This document shows, in pieces, positions 1 through 6,897 of a DNA stretch of 27,814 nt. Origin of the DNA: an uncultured Clostridium sp. Its GTDB lineage: Bacteria; Bacillota; Clostridia; Lachnospirales; Lachnospiraceae. The stretch lies in assembly GCA_900555045.1 (NCBI GenBank), contig USJW01000063.1, positions 1 to 27,814 on the forward strand. The letters are read 5' to 3'. Every line of letters starts with the position of its first letter. Position 1 is the first letter of the stretch. The notes under the pieces are model-generated. The model was not told the origin of the DNA and did not search any database. It worked only from the letters and a program-made list of their open reading frames with translations. A program made the translations under genes and the position numbers.

Positions 1-75
1 TTCCCGAGTGGCCAAAGGGGGCAGACTGTAAATCTGTTGCGACACGCTTCGGTGGTTCGAATCCACCTCCATCCA
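1..75 (+). tRNA. tRNA-Tyr (GTA), 5' truncated by window
   Basis: The window opens at tRNA position 8, so the seven bases of the 5' acceptor strand lie outside. Visible parts are the D-arm, an anticodon loop with GTA, a long variable arm (class II tRNA, as expected for bacterial tRNA-Tyr), the T-arm GGTGG/CCACC with a TTCGAAT loop at 51-67, the 3' acceptor strand TCCATCC and the discriminator A at 75. CCA is not encoded. It is first in a cluster of four tRNAs. Confidence 0.95.
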
Positions 76-133
76 TTAAATAGGTGTTGTATTTTTCACA
101 CTTATTGTATATAATAGAATATGTAAATAATAC

Positions 134-207
<74 letters not shown>

Positions 208-234
208 TTTTTTTTGCTTTATTGGCAATTAAAT

Positions 235-307
235 GGGCGTGTAGCTCAGGCGGTAGAGCACTTGACTTTTAATCAAGTTGTCCGGGGTTCGAATCCCCGC
301 ACGCTCA
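235..307 (+). tRNA. tRNA-Lys (TTT)
   Basis: Seven-base acceptor strands 235-241 and 300-306 pair with one G-T wobble. The anticodon arm is CTTGA/TCAAG with TTT at 268-270, and the T-arm 283-299 carries the TTCGAAT loop. Only four bases separate it from the next tRNA, so the two are processed from one transcript. Confidence 0.97.
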
Positions 308-311
308 GGAA

Positions 312-384
<73 letters not shown>

Positions 385-386
385 CG

Positions 387-421
387 AAAGCACTTATTCT
401 TAGATGAATAGGTGCTTTTTT
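387..421 (+). terminator. Terminator of the tRNA cluster
   Basis: The arms AAAGCAC-TTATTC and GAATA-GGTGCTTT form a hairpin with a short loop, followed by a run of six T. It starts two bases after tRNA-Phe and fits rho-independent termination of the four-tRNA transcript. Confidence 0.9.
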
Positions 422-473
422 GCGTTTGGAATATTATGGATCGATTTACCTGGTATTTATTGGGGGAACGCGA

Positions 474-479
474 TATAAT
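474..479 (+). promoter_or_regulatory. Possible -10 box of the diguanylate cyclase gene
   Basis: A perfect TATAAT lies 70 bases before the start codon. No good -35 box stands 16 to 18 bases upstream, so an activator may be needed, or the match may be chance. Confidence 0.3.
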
Positions 480-549
480 GAAGCATATATAGAGGTAGGG
501 GAAGCTTGGGGAAGGCCTGTGACGGGCGAAATACGGAAGGTAGGGGGAC

Positions 550-2142
550 ATGTATCGATGTAGACTGCGCATAGGGGTGTGCAAAAGAAATTTGGATCTT
601 CAGGAGATGCTCGGGCGGATTGAACCGCTGGAGCATTTTGAGCATGAGATTGTGGGATTCGATTCGCTGGATCCGGAGAAGGCGAGGGCTTGCCAGATCC
701 TGATATGGAATCAGGAGGATGGGATGACGGCGGCGGATGTTAGGAGAATGTGCGGGGAAGAGACGGTGCTCATCGCCTGCGTGCCCTGTGGGACGATTGA
801 TGGGTGGAGCGAGGGGGAGATTGAGGCCGCGGACGAATACTGGGAAACTCCTGTGAATCCTGTATACGCCAAGTGCCGTATGAAAAAACTGCTCACTGAG
901 ATTAAGAGGGAGCGGGATCTGCAGCTGACCCAGACGTATCTGGATACGGCCATCGACAGCATACCGGACATGGTTTGGTTTAAGGCTGTGGATGGAACGC
1001 ATGTGAAGGTGAATAAGGCGTTCTGTGCCACTGTGGGGAAGAGCCGTGAGGATGTGACCGGCCGCGACCACTGCTATATCTGGGACGTCTCGAGGGAGGA
1101 TTTTGAGCGGGGCGAGGGCGTCTGCAGGGAGACGGAGGAGGCGGTTATGCGGGAGCGCCGCACGCTTCAGTTCACGGAGATGGTCAAGAGCCACGGGAAT
1201 ATGAGGCAGTTCCGCACGTACAAGTCTCCGCTGTTCGACGTGGACGGGGACACAATTATGGGGACGGTGGGGATCGGGCATGATGTGACGGATCTGGTGA
1301 ACCTGAGCACGGAAATCGAGATTCTGCTGAGCAGCATGCCGTTTGCCATTATGCTGCGGGATAACGGGGACCACGTTTTTAACGTCAATGGGACCTTCGA
1401 GAAGTATTTTGAGGTGAAGAAGGAAGAAATACTGGGAGAGCCGTATGAGGAGTGGATGGGGAAGGCGTTTTTTGAGGAGCGCACGGTCAACTCGGAGGGC
1501 TTTTTGGAGGCGAAGGTCCGGCTTGAGAGTTCCTTGGGAAGAACATTAGAGATTCATGAGAACAATATCTATGATATTTTCCATAATGTGGTCGGAAAGC
1601 TGAGTATTTACCGCGACGTGACGATGGAGCGCCAGCTGGAGGCGCAGATTTTAAGAAATTCCAATACGGATTTTATGACGGGGCTGTACAACCGGAGAAG
1701 TCTGTATCAGTTCATCCACAACAACCGAAACGGGAAGATGGTCAGCCTTCTGTACGTGGATCTGGATCATTTTAAGCATGTCAATGACACGTACGGGCAC
1801 AAGGTCGGCGACGAGGCGCTGATTTTAGCGGCCAATGTGCTGAAGGAATGCTTTGAGAATGAGTTTATCGCCCGGATCGGGGGAGACGAGTTTCTGATTG
1901 TGCGGATCGGCGACTATGACCTGGAGGAGCTTAAGATTAACGCGCAGCGGTTCCTGGACCGGATGCATGAGGCGTTCCGCGCGACGGAGCACATGGGAAT
2001 TCTGTCCGCCAGCATCGGGATTGTGCAGAGCGATGACCCGAATATAGATATCGACCTGCTGATCCAGCAGAGCGATTGGGCGCTTTACAAGGCGAAGGAG
2101 AACGGGAGAGCGCGCTACTGGGTTTATGTGGGGGAAGAATAG
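550..2142 (+). CDS. PAS-PAS-GGDEF diguanylate cyclase
   Basis: This cytoplasmic protein (530 aa) should make cyclic di-GMP from two GTP. Residues 1 to about 110 look like a degenerate receiver-like domain, followed by a short helical linker, a PAS domain at about 128-252 (begins AIDSIPDMVWFKAVDG), a second PAS at about 255-365, and the GGDEF domain at about 370-530. The active-site loop is intact as GGDEF at 444-448, and the upstream metal/GTP motif reads YVDLDHFKHVND. The RxxD inhibitory site expected five residues before GGDEF is absent (FENE there), so product inhibition at that site is unlikely. There is no transmembrane segment and no EAL domain, so the signal is probably a cytosolic ligand bound by PAS. 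A purine-rich site (GGTAGGGGGA) precedes the ATG. No terminator is visible between its stop and the tRNA-Leu promoter. The domain call is firm; the N-terminal domain is an impression. Confidence 0.93.
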   Translation: MYRCRLRIGVCKRNLDLQEMLGRIEPLEHFEHEIVGFDSLDPEKARACQILIWNQEDGMTAADVRRMCGEETVLIACVPCGTIDGWSEGEIEAADEYWETPVNPVYAKCRMKKLLTEIKRERDLQLTQTYLDTAIDSIPDMVWFKAVDGTHVKVNKAFCATVGKSREDVTGRDHCYIWDVSREDFERGEGVCRETEEAVMRERRTLQFTEMVKSHGNMRQFRTYKSPLFDVDGDTIMGTVGIGHDVTDLVNLSTEIEILLSSMPFAIMLRDNGDHVFNVNGTFEKYFEVKKEEILGEPYEEWMGKAFFEERTVNSEGFLEAKVRLESSLGRTLEIHENNIYDIFHNVVGKLSIYRDVTMERQLEAQILRNSNTDFMTGLYNRRSLYQFIHNNRNGKMVSLLYVDLDHFKHVNDTYGHKVGDEALILAANVLKECFENEFIARIGGDEFLIVRIGDYDLEELKINAQRFLDRMHEAFRATEHMGILSASIGIVQSDDPNIDIDLLIQQSDWALYKAKENGRARYWVYVGEE

Positions 2143-2175
2143 TTGAATTTTGGCAAATAATTTTTGAAATATAGG

Positions 2176-2204
2176 TTGACAAAAGATGGATTATCTATTA
2201 TAAT
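2176..2204 (+). promoter_or_regulatory. Consensus promoter of tRNA-Leu
   Basis: TTGACA at 2176-2181 and TATAAT at 2199-2204 are separated by exactly 17 bases: a full match to the vegetative sigma-70/sigma-A consensus. Transcription should start near 2211, about 30 bases before the mature tRNA. Confidence 0.92.
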
Positions 2205-2241
2205 AACTTTCGTTGCGCAGGAGAAATTCGAAGCAACGAAT

Positions 2242-2325
2242 GCAGAAGTGGCGGAATTGGCAGACGCGCACGGTTCAGGTCCGTGTGGTAGAAATACCTT
2301 GTGGGTTCGACTCCCATCTTCTGCA
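2242..2325 (+). tRNA. tRNA-Leu (CAG)
   Basis: Acceptor strands GCAGAAG (2242-2248) and CTTCTGC (2318-2324) pair completely. The anticodon stem CACGG/CCGTG carries the loop TTCAGGT with CAG, a long variable arm follows as in class II tRNAs, and the T-arm is 2301-2317. The discriminator is A2325 and CCA is not encoded. It has its own promoter and terminator, so it is a single-gene unit. Confidence 0.96.
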
Positions 2326-2333
2326 GGCAGAAG

Positions 2334-2372
2334 AAAAGCTCTTTGATCAGTTGAGGTCAGAGAGCTTTTTTG
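2334..2372. terminator. Bidirectional terminator after tRNA-Leu
   Basis: AAAAGCTCT (2334-2342) pairs with AGAGCTTTT (2361-2369). A T-run follows on the plus strand, and TTTTCTT follows on the minus strand. It can end the tRNA-Leu transcript and also the small-gene operon arriving from the right. Confidence 0.88.
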
Positions 2373-2401
2373 TTATTGTGCTGTGGTTGTATTTGGGATG
2401 G

Positions 2402-2581
2402 TCACCCGACTTTTGGCTCCTGGGACTGCCGGGATTGCCGGTCCGGAAATTCACGGGGAATGTCCGGGGACGCATTGTCGCGGGAGGGGAGATCGATCTC
2501 CGGGATATCTCCGTCGCCGTAGGTGCTGCTGTTGCGGCCGGGGACTTCTAAGGGTTCCTGTCTGGTTGAAGCGTCAAACAT
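2402..2581 (-). CDS. Small disordered hypothetical protein (59 aa)
   Basis: This short frame opens at ATG 2579-2581 with a very good ribosome site (AAAGGAG, seven bases before the ATG) and closes with TGA at 2402-2404. The product begins MFDASTRQEPLEVPGRN and is rich in Pro, Asp, Ser and Arg (IPEIDLPSRD, IPREFPDRQS), with no hydrophobic core. It is probably disordered, cytoplasmic and soluble. It lies 29 bases downstream of the 62-aa gene on the same strand, and the shared hairpin at 2334-2372 follows it, so the two likely form one transcript. I do not recognise the family and propose no function. The ribosome site and the operon position are the main support. Confidence 0.6.
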   Translation of the reverse strand: MFDASTRQEPLEVPGRNSSTYGDGDIPEIDLPSRDNASPDIPREFPDRQSRQSQEPKVG

Positions 2582-2610
2582 GGTGTTTCTCCTTTCAGTT
2601 GATTGATTTG

Positions 2611-2799
2611 CTACATTTTGGCGATACTCTCCACATAGTTTCGCATCTCGTCACGGCTCTCCACGGTGCGGGCGCCATTTACCACCTGCTCCTGGCGGGC
2701 TTTGTCCATGTGTGCGAATTTGTTTAAAATATCGGAGTGCAGGGCCAGCTCCATGGTGAAGCCGATGGGAAGCTCTTCGTTGTCGATGTGATTGATCAT
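2611..2799 (-). CDS. Small conserved-looking hypothetical protein (62 aa)
   Basis: The frame is open further upstream, but the start chosen is the ATG at 2797-2799 because GGAGGT sits seven bases before it. The product begins MINHIDNEELPIGFTMELAL and continues with an amphipathic helical part (LNKFAHMDKARQEQVV, then ESRDEMRNYVESIAKM). The pattern LPxGFxMxLA, then F, then QxxVxxxAR, then SxxEMxxYV resembles a small-protein type I associate with Clostridia and usually called hypothetical. That resemblance is from memory and unverified. There is no signal peptide or membrane segment. It is followed by the 59-aa gene, and its upstream region is shared with the divergent surface-protein gene at 2964. 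Confidence 0.75.
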   Translation of the reverse strand: MINHIDNEELPIGFTMELALHSDILNKFAHMDKARQEQVVNGARTVESRDEMRNYVESIAKM

Positions 2800-2895
2800 T
2801 TCGGACCTCCGTCTTTGTGTTTTGGTGTTAGGATGCGCGGATTTAGGGGAAGATATGTGCAGAGCAGACTGCCATGTTTTGTAAGATTTCTTTCG

Positions 2896-2924
2896 TTGTA
2901 AATGGATTAAAATTTTGGTAGGAT
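2896..2924 (+). promoter_or_regulatory. Probable promoter of the surface-protein gene
   Basis: TTGTAA at 2896-2901 and TAGGAT at 2919-2924 are 17 bases apart, in an AT-rich stretch ending about 40 bases before the ATG at 2964. It is a moderate match to the vegetative consensus. Confidence 0.45.
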
Positions 2925-2963
2925 AAATAAGGTACATAAAAATTAGTAAAAAAGGACAGGTAT

Positions 2964-4946
2964 ATGGGAAACAGAAGAAAACGTAAAAAGGAATCCCCGT
3001 TTAAGACGGTCCTTCTGGCATTGGCGGCTGTTTTCATTATGGTGTGCGCGGTGTCGGTGGTGGTGGCTGTTTTTCAGAAGATCAGCAAGGATTACGAGAA
3101 GCTGGATCTTCTGAAGCCGTCTGAGAGCGCGGATGAGACGATTACGATCGAGACGGAGGCGCCCATTGGATGGAGGCTGACGGACGACGGTTATATGTTT
3201 TACAATGCGGATGAGACCTACGTGAAGGATACATGGAAGGAGATCGATGGGTTTCTCTACCATTTCGATGCGAGCGGGAGCATGACGACCGGGGAGTGGT
3301 CCGATGAGGGGCAGATTTTTACGTTCTCGGACAAAGGGTATCTGAAGGACATTCAGGCGGATCTATCCTGGAAGCCGGAACAGACAGGGGAAAATCTTGA
3401 CAGCCTAGTGAAGGCGAACGCGTATTTCTGCTTTCTTGGGGAGGCGGACGGGCCGTTTAAGCCGATCATGTACCGCAAGGCCGTGGAAAGCCAGGTGATG
3501 ATGCTGGGCGGGGAAGCAGCGCCGGAGAAAACCACCAGAAATTCCATGAGGGCTTACGGGGACTATGTGTATTATCTGCCCAAGGTCAAGAGCGGGCAGA
3601 CGGCCAAGCTGACCGGCGAGGAGTTGAAGCTGTGTGACAGCCTGTTCCGGCTGATTCCGGGCAGCGGGGAGAAGGAGCTGATCGCCGAGCACGTGGGCGG
3701 CTATCTGGTGATGGATGGAGTTGTATACTACTCGCAGGGCGGGAAGATTCACTCTGCGACCTCGGGAACGAAGATCGGGGTCGGGGAAAAGCAGTATCAC
3801 GTGACGGTCAAGGACGGGGACTGTTACCTTTTGGACCAGGTCGGACAGCCGGTGAAGACGGACAGCAGCGGCATGGTGCAGATCGGGGACCGGATTTATC
3901 GCATCGAGAATGATGAGGGCAAAATCCGCTATGTGAAGCGGGCGCAGGAGACGATCGACGGATACACGTACTACATGGATTCTGTCTCAGGGAAGTATGA
4001 CGGGATTTACAGGAAAAACGGCGGCGGATCCAAGGTGATCGCGCAGGAGGCCTATGGGATTCAGAGCTACTGCATTGCCGGTCAGAAGATTTACTACAGC
4101 GCGTATGTGGAGAAGGACGGCAGCGGGGTCTGGCACAGCCAGATTTTTAAGGCGGAGCTGGACGGAAGCGGAAAAGAGGCCATAAGTCAGCGGTTTGCCG
4201 GGATGATGGGAAATCTGTATTACTATGAGGGCTCCGGGGAGATCTACGGGGAATACCACCCGGAGATCTGGAACCGGGCGTACGGCGTGATCGCCGCCGT
4301 CGGCATGGACGGGTCGATCTACACCATCAATGACAGCGCTGTGCGGGTCGGGACGGCTGTGTCTGACAACGACATGCTGGAGCTGGTGATGGTGGAGGAC
4401 GGGACGATCACCTGCCTATGGCACGATGTGGTGTGGAACCGGACTACGGGGATCACGAGCACGCTCTGGAGCAGGGCGATTCAGATGAAGAAGACGGACC
4501 GGACGCTGTTAGAGACCGGGGAGGCGGAGCCACCGGAGGAGACGAAGGAGGAGACCAAGCCGGAGGACGAGGTGATCGTAAAGCCCATTGGGGGTGAGCC
4601 CCAGGGGGCGCCTGGGAGCGGTGGAGCGAGCGGAATCGGCGGAAACGGAGCTGGCGGAAGTGGCGCGAGCGGGAACGGGGCTGGCGGGAGCGGAACTGGC
4701 GGGAACGGGAGCGGCGGAAACGGCACGGTAAAGCCTCCGGCGGGGAATCCGAATGCGGATAAGCCGACGCTGCCGGTGGTGACGCCCACGGTGTCACCGG
4801 ACGCGGACAAGCCGACGCTGCCGCCGGTATCCCCGGATGCGGACAAGCCGACGCTGCCGCCGGTGTCCCCGGATGCGGATAAGCCGACATCCGCGCCCAC
4901 GGCGGCGCCGACGAAGGAGAATGTGATTATTGTGCCGGTGTCCTGA
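2964..4946 (+). CDS. Membrane-anchored surface protein with cell-wall-binding-like repeats and a Pro-rich tail
   Basis: 660 aa. A basic N-terminus (NRRKRKKES) and one hydrophobic segment at about 15-38 with no obvious cleavage site suggest a signal anchor with the rest outside the cell. Residues 68-130 contain aromatic-glycine repeats of the cell-wall/choline-binding type (GWRLTDDGYMFYN, then GFLYHFDASGSMTTGEW). About 140-510 is a long beta-rich region with repeated units such as DGYTYYMDSVSGKYDGIYR, GQKIYYSAYVEK and GNLYYYEGSGEIYGEY, resembling the DUF5050 propeller-like domain. A Gly/Ser/Asn-rich linker at about 544-590 follows, then 12-residue repeats PDADKPTLPPVS to about 648. No LPXTG motif is present, so anchoring is by the N-terminal helix. 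A weak ribosome site (AAAGGA) precedes the ATG, and a bidirectional terminator follows. The role is probably structural or carbohydrate-binding at the envelope; the ligand is unknown. Confidence 0.85.
   Translation: MGNRRKRKKESPFKTVLLALAAVFIMVCAVSVVVAVFQKISKDYEKLDLLKPSESADETITIETEAPIGWRLTDDGYMFYNADETYVKDTWKEIDGFLYHFDASGSMTTGEWSDEGQIFTFSDKGYLKDIQADLSWKPEQTGENLDSLVKANAYFCFLGEADGPFKPIMYRKAVESQVMMLGGEAAPEKTTRNSMRAYGDYVYYLPKVKSGQTAKLTGEELKLCDSLFRLIPGSGEKELIAEHVGGYLVMDGVVYYSQGGKIHSATSGTKIGVGEKQYHVTVKDGDCYLLDQVGQPVKTDSSGMVQIGDRIYRIENDEGKIRYVKRAQETIDGYTYYMDSVSGKYDGIYRKNGGGSKVIAQEAYGIQSYCIAGQKIYYSAYVEKDGSGVWHSQIFKAELDGSGKEAISQRFAGMMGNLYYYEGSGEIYGEYHPEIWNRAYGVIAAVGMDGSIYTINDSAVRVGTAVSDNDMLELVMVEDGTITCLWHDVVWNRTTGITSTLWSRAIQMKKTDRTLLETGEAEPPEETKEETKPEDEVIVKPIGGEPQGAPGSGGASGIGGNGAGGSGASGNGAGGSGTGGNGSGGNGTVKPPAGNPNADKPTLPVVTPTVSPDADKPTLPPVSPDADKPTLPPVSPDADKPTSAPTAAPTKENVIIVPVS
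4750..4893 (+). repeat. Tandem 36-bp repeats coding for PDADKPTLPPVS
   Basis: Four units begin with P(N/D)ADKPT. The first is an extended variant (PNADKPTLPVVTPTVS), two central copies are identical in protein sequence, and the last degenerates to PDADKPTSAPT. The central units differ by a few synonymous changes, so they are not a fresh slippage product, but copy number could still vary between strains. Confidence 0.85.
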
Positions 4947-4977
4947 CGCAGGAGAGCGGAAGGGACCAAGAGGCGTG

Positions 4978-5023
4978 AAAAAAACGGAAGGAAACCCGAA
5001 TTTTGGGAATTCCTTCCGTTTTT
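4978..5023. terminator. Bidirectional terminator between convergent genes
   Basis: AACGGAAGGAA and TTCCTTCCGTT form a strong stem with a 16-base interior. The stem is flanked by an A-run on the left and a T-run on the right, so it works in both directions: for the surface-protein gene (plus) and the nitrilase gene (minus). Confidence 0.9.
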
Positions 5024-5043
5024 GTATCTGGTGGGCGCAAAGA

Positions 5044-5907
5044 TTACCGCCGGTAATCGCTGCGGATGAACGGCTCGCGGATCTGCTCGTCGATGAGGAG
5101 ATGGTATTTCTGGGGATGGCGGTACGCGTTTCCGTGAACCTCCGTTTTCCGGTATTCGCGCAGCATGTCCAGGTCGAAGCGGGCCATGTAGATTCCCTCC
5201 TCGCATCCGGCCTCCAGTATGCAGGTGTCCCTCGATGTGGGGAGGTCGGGCAGATAGGCGACGCCGTCGAAGGCGGAGGAGTGGCCGTTGCAGTCGGGCT
5301 GGCCGCCTGGATAGTTGCAGGTGGCGATGGCGAACATGTTCTCAAAGGCCCTGGCGCGCAGCTGGGAGAGGCGGTTGATTTCCATCGGGCACGCGTTGGG
5401 CACGAGCACGATCTCAGCGCCCTTTAGCATCAGAATCCGGGCGCTCTCGGGGAATTCCCGGTCGTAGCAGATCATGGCTCCCGTCTTCACGGGGCCCGCT
5501 GCGGTGTCCAGCTCCGCCACGGAGAAACCGTCCCCCGGGGTCAGCGCGCACTCATCGCCGAAGTCGCAGGTGTGGACCTTGGCGTAGGTGAGCACGGGGA
5601 CGCCGTGCCGGTCAAAGAGCACCATGGTGTTTCTTGGCTGGGGGGAGAAGCGCTCGAGAAAGGTGATCGCAATCGCCAGATTCAGCTCCCCGGCCAGCGC
5701 TCCGAAGGCGGAGACGAACGGGCTGTCGGCGGAGATTGGCTCCCCGTCGATCCGGTAGCCGCTGCTCCACATTTCGGGGAACAGCGCGATGTCCGCGCCG
5801 GCCTCTCTGGCCCTGCGGCAGGCGTCGAGTCCCTTTTTTAGATTCTCCTGCAGGGTTTGTCCCGGCAGGAGCTGCAAAAGAGCGATGTTAATTGTATGTT
5901 TTTCCAT
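5044..5907 (-). CDS. Carbon-nitrogen hydrolase (nitrilase superfamily amidase)
   Basis: 287 aa, normal single-domain length. The Glu-Lys-Cys triad is complete: E45 in LFPEMW, K110 in TYAKVH and C147 in MICYDREFPES. The enzyme should hydrolyse a non-peptide C-N bond in a small amide or carbamoyl compound in the cytosol. The sequence RNTMVLFDRHG before the Lys and ENMFAIATCNYPG after the Cys suit the amidase branches (omega-amidase or N-carbamoylputrescine-amidase-like) better than true nitrilases. The substrate is not readable. It is the last gene of a three-gene minus-strand operon: its ATG lies three bases past the stop of the 77-aa gene, and its ribosome site (GAGGA) lies inside that gene's end. 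A terminator follows. Confidence 0.9.
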   Translation of the reverse strand: MEKHTINIALLQLLPGQTLQENLKKGLDACRRAREAGADIALFPEMWSSGYRIDGEPISADSPFVSAFGALAGELNLAIAITFLERFSPQPRNTMVLFDRHGVPVLTYAKVHTCDFGDECALTPGDGFSVAELDTAAGPVKTGAMICYDREFPESARILMLKGAEIVLVPNACPMEINRLSQLRARAFENMFAIATCNYPGGQPDCNGHSSAFDGVAYLPDLPTSRDTCILEAGCEEGIYMARFDLDMLREYRKTEVHGNAYRHPQKYHLLIDEQIREPFIRSDYRR

Positions 5908-5910
5908 GGC

Positions 5911-6144
5911 TCAGTCCTCGTCGAATTCCACGACGACGTAGAAGCCGCGGGAGTTCTCACGGATGTCCTTCACGACGCCGTACTCGGATTTGATCCGGTC
6001 TCTGGCGGCGAAGCAGCCGGACATGGCCACCGCGGGATCGATGATGTAGCTGTAGCTGCTGGTGCCCTCGCGCTCGATGACCTTCACGCGGTCTCCGATA
6101 TTCACCAGGCCCTGGCGCTCCATCTTGAATTCTACTGTTCGCAT
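5911..6144 (-). CDS. Hypothetical 77-aa protein, DUF3842-linked
   Basis: The product begins MRTVEFKMERQGLVNIG and ends GFYVVVEFDED. The alternation of hydrophobic and charged residues (GDRVKVIERE, EYGVVKDIRE, FYVVVEFDED) suggests a small beta-barrel of SH3 or KOW-like type, but this is only an impression. No signal peptide, membrane helix or metal motif is present. Its start lies 13 bases inside the end of the DUF3842 gene, and the ribosome site (GGAAGTGA, within the upstream gene) suggests coupled translation. Three bases after its stop the nitrilase gene begins. I do not know its function; context links it to the other two. Confidence 0.8.
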   Translation of the reverse strand: MRTVEFKMERQGLVNIGDRVKVIEREGTSSYSYIIDPAVAMSGCFAARDRIKSEYGVVKDIRENSRGFYVVVEFDED

Positions 6145-6554
6145 CGGGATTTCACTTCCTTTCCAACCTCCTCGCAGACCATGGAAATGTAGTCCGACAA
6201 GGTGGTGTTCTGGCAGCCTACGATGTAGTGGTTGCAGCGGTTGACCGGAATCAGGATCTTGTAGGCCTTGCAGGAGCCGATGGCGGCGGCCATGGCCGGG
6301 GTGATCTCACCCAGAAGGGAATTGGCCATGACGATTCCGATGGGGCCGATGATGATGTCCGCGTCCTGGGAGTTGACGATGGCCGGATTTTCGCCGGTGG
6401 CGCCGTAGGTTGCCCCTGCCTTTAGCATGGCGGAGGTGGCGATGCTGTTGGTGCCGATGGCGTAGAGCTCCTGGTCCGGATAGGTGGTTTTCAGCTGTTC
6501 AATCACAGAGCGCCCCATCCTTCCGCCCTGCCCGTCAATGATCACGATTTTCAT
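6132..6554 (-). CDS. DUF3842 family protein
   Basis: 140 aa, beginning MKIVIIDGQGGRMGRSVIEQ. The glycine-rich DGQGGRMGRS loop after the first beta strand looks like a nucleotide- or cofactor-binding turn of a Rossmann-like fold. The following text (ELYAIGTNSIATSAMLKAGA, then DADIIIGPIGIVMANSLLGE) also suits an alternating alpha/beta protein, as in the DUF3842 family, whose role is unknown. Cysteines cluster near the end (SCKAYKILIPVNRCNHYIVGC). It is the first gene of the operon, preceded by its own promoter (6600-6628) and a GAGGGTG ribosome site. The family assignment is from recognition; no biochemical role can be claimed. Confidence 0.85.
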   Translation of the reverse strand: MKIVIIDGQGGRMGRSVIEQLKTTYPDQELYAIGTNSIATSAMLKAGATYGATGENPAIVNSQDADIIIGPIGIVMANSLLGEITPAMAAAIGSCKAYKILIPVNRCNHYIVGCQNTTLSDYISMVCEEVGKEVKSRCEQ

Positions 6555-6599
6555 AGTAACACCCTCTGTTTTCTCGTTTGTTGATAGTCTGTCCCAACC

Positions 6600-6628
6600 A
6601 TTGTAGCAGATGGGAGTTGGAAAGTAAA
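6600..6628 (-). promoter_or_regulatory. Promoter of the DUF3842 operon
   Basis: On the minus strand TTTACT (6623-6628) and TACAAT (6600-6605) are 17 bases apart, with TG one base before the -10 (extended -10). It lies 46 bases upstream of the ATG at 6554 and is back to back with the promoter at 6666-6694. Confidence 0.75.
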
Positions 6629-6665
6629 TATGGGGACAAGGGGATGCGGACTGTGGAAAAAGCGG

Positions 6666-6694
6666 TTGACTGGCCGGGGGATTGTGGATATAAT
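6666..6694 (+). promoter_or_regulatory. Strong promoter of the ECF S-component leader
   Basis: TTGACT (6666-6671), a 17-base spacer and a perfect TATAAT (6689-6694). Transcription should start near 6701, giving an untranslated leader of about 197 bases before the ATG at 6898. Confidence 0.88.
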
Positions 6695-6700
6695 GAAACT

Positions 6701-6861
6701 AATCGCCGGCAGAAGCCGGCATGGCCGGGAAATTCCGGCGCTTGGGAATGGACATTTTACATGGCCGCATGGGCGGTGAATCAGATAGGAAATACACAGG
6801 ATTTGTAAGGGTTTGCCAGAAGGCAGACAGGCTCAGCAGGGCCTGCGCTTTCTGGTTTTTT
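6701..6861 (+). promoter_or_regulatory. Structured 5' leader, riboswitch/attenuator candidate of unknown class
   Basis: The leader runs from the predicted transcription start to an intrinsic terminator placed 36 bases before the ATG. It has GC-rich, mutually exclusive pairings: GCCGGC-AGAA-GCCGGC (6705-6720), CGCCGG (6704-6709) with CCGGCG (6735-6740), and CCGGC with GCCGG around 6716-6728. Beyond these lie CCGC-ATGG-GCGG (6765-6775) and a possible long-range TTACA (6757-6761) with TGTAA (6804-6808). Such an arrangement ahead of a vitamin-type transporter is typical of a ligand-sensing leader. I could not match it to TPP, FMN, cobalamin, preQ1, THF, lysine, SAM or T-box consensus elements by eye. 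The stretch CGGTGAATCA at 6773-6782 recalls a THF-riboswitch segment, but its partner segments are missing. Confidence 0.6.
6816..6861 (+). terminator. Leader terminator before the ECF S-component gene
   Basis: CCAGAA (6816-6821) pairs with TTCTGG (6850-6855) and inner CAGGC pairs with GCCTG, followed by six T. It stands inside the leader, before the ribosome site, and not at the end of a gene, which is the mark of transcription attenuation. Confidence 0.8.
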
Positions 6862-6897
6862 GCATTTTCAGACAATTTTATGACGGAGGATAAGAGG

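Noticed and set aside
457..1374. 305-codon minus-strand open frame
   Set aside because: Antisense to the PAS/GGDEF gene, with no ribosome site and a composition typical of a shadow frame.
4750..4893. Repeat block as a CRISPR array
   Set aside because: Repeats are contiguous 36-mers without spacers and encode in-frame PDADKPTLPPVS.
4481..5206. Minus-strand open frame of Gly/Ser/Pro-rich repeats
   Set aside because: It is the antisense of the repeat-coding tail of the surface protein and runs across the bidirectional terminator.
6701..6815. Leader as a THF or cobalamin riboswitch
   Set aside because: CGGTGAATCA at 6773-6782 resembles part of the THF class, and GCCAG with nearby AGGC recalls a B12 box, but the other conserved segments of both classes are missing. 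Left as unknown class.
6721..6897. N-terminal extension of the ECF S component
   Set aside because: The frame is open from 6721, but the extra residues are translated through the leader terminator, and the only good ribosome site (GGAGGA) serves the ATG at 6898.
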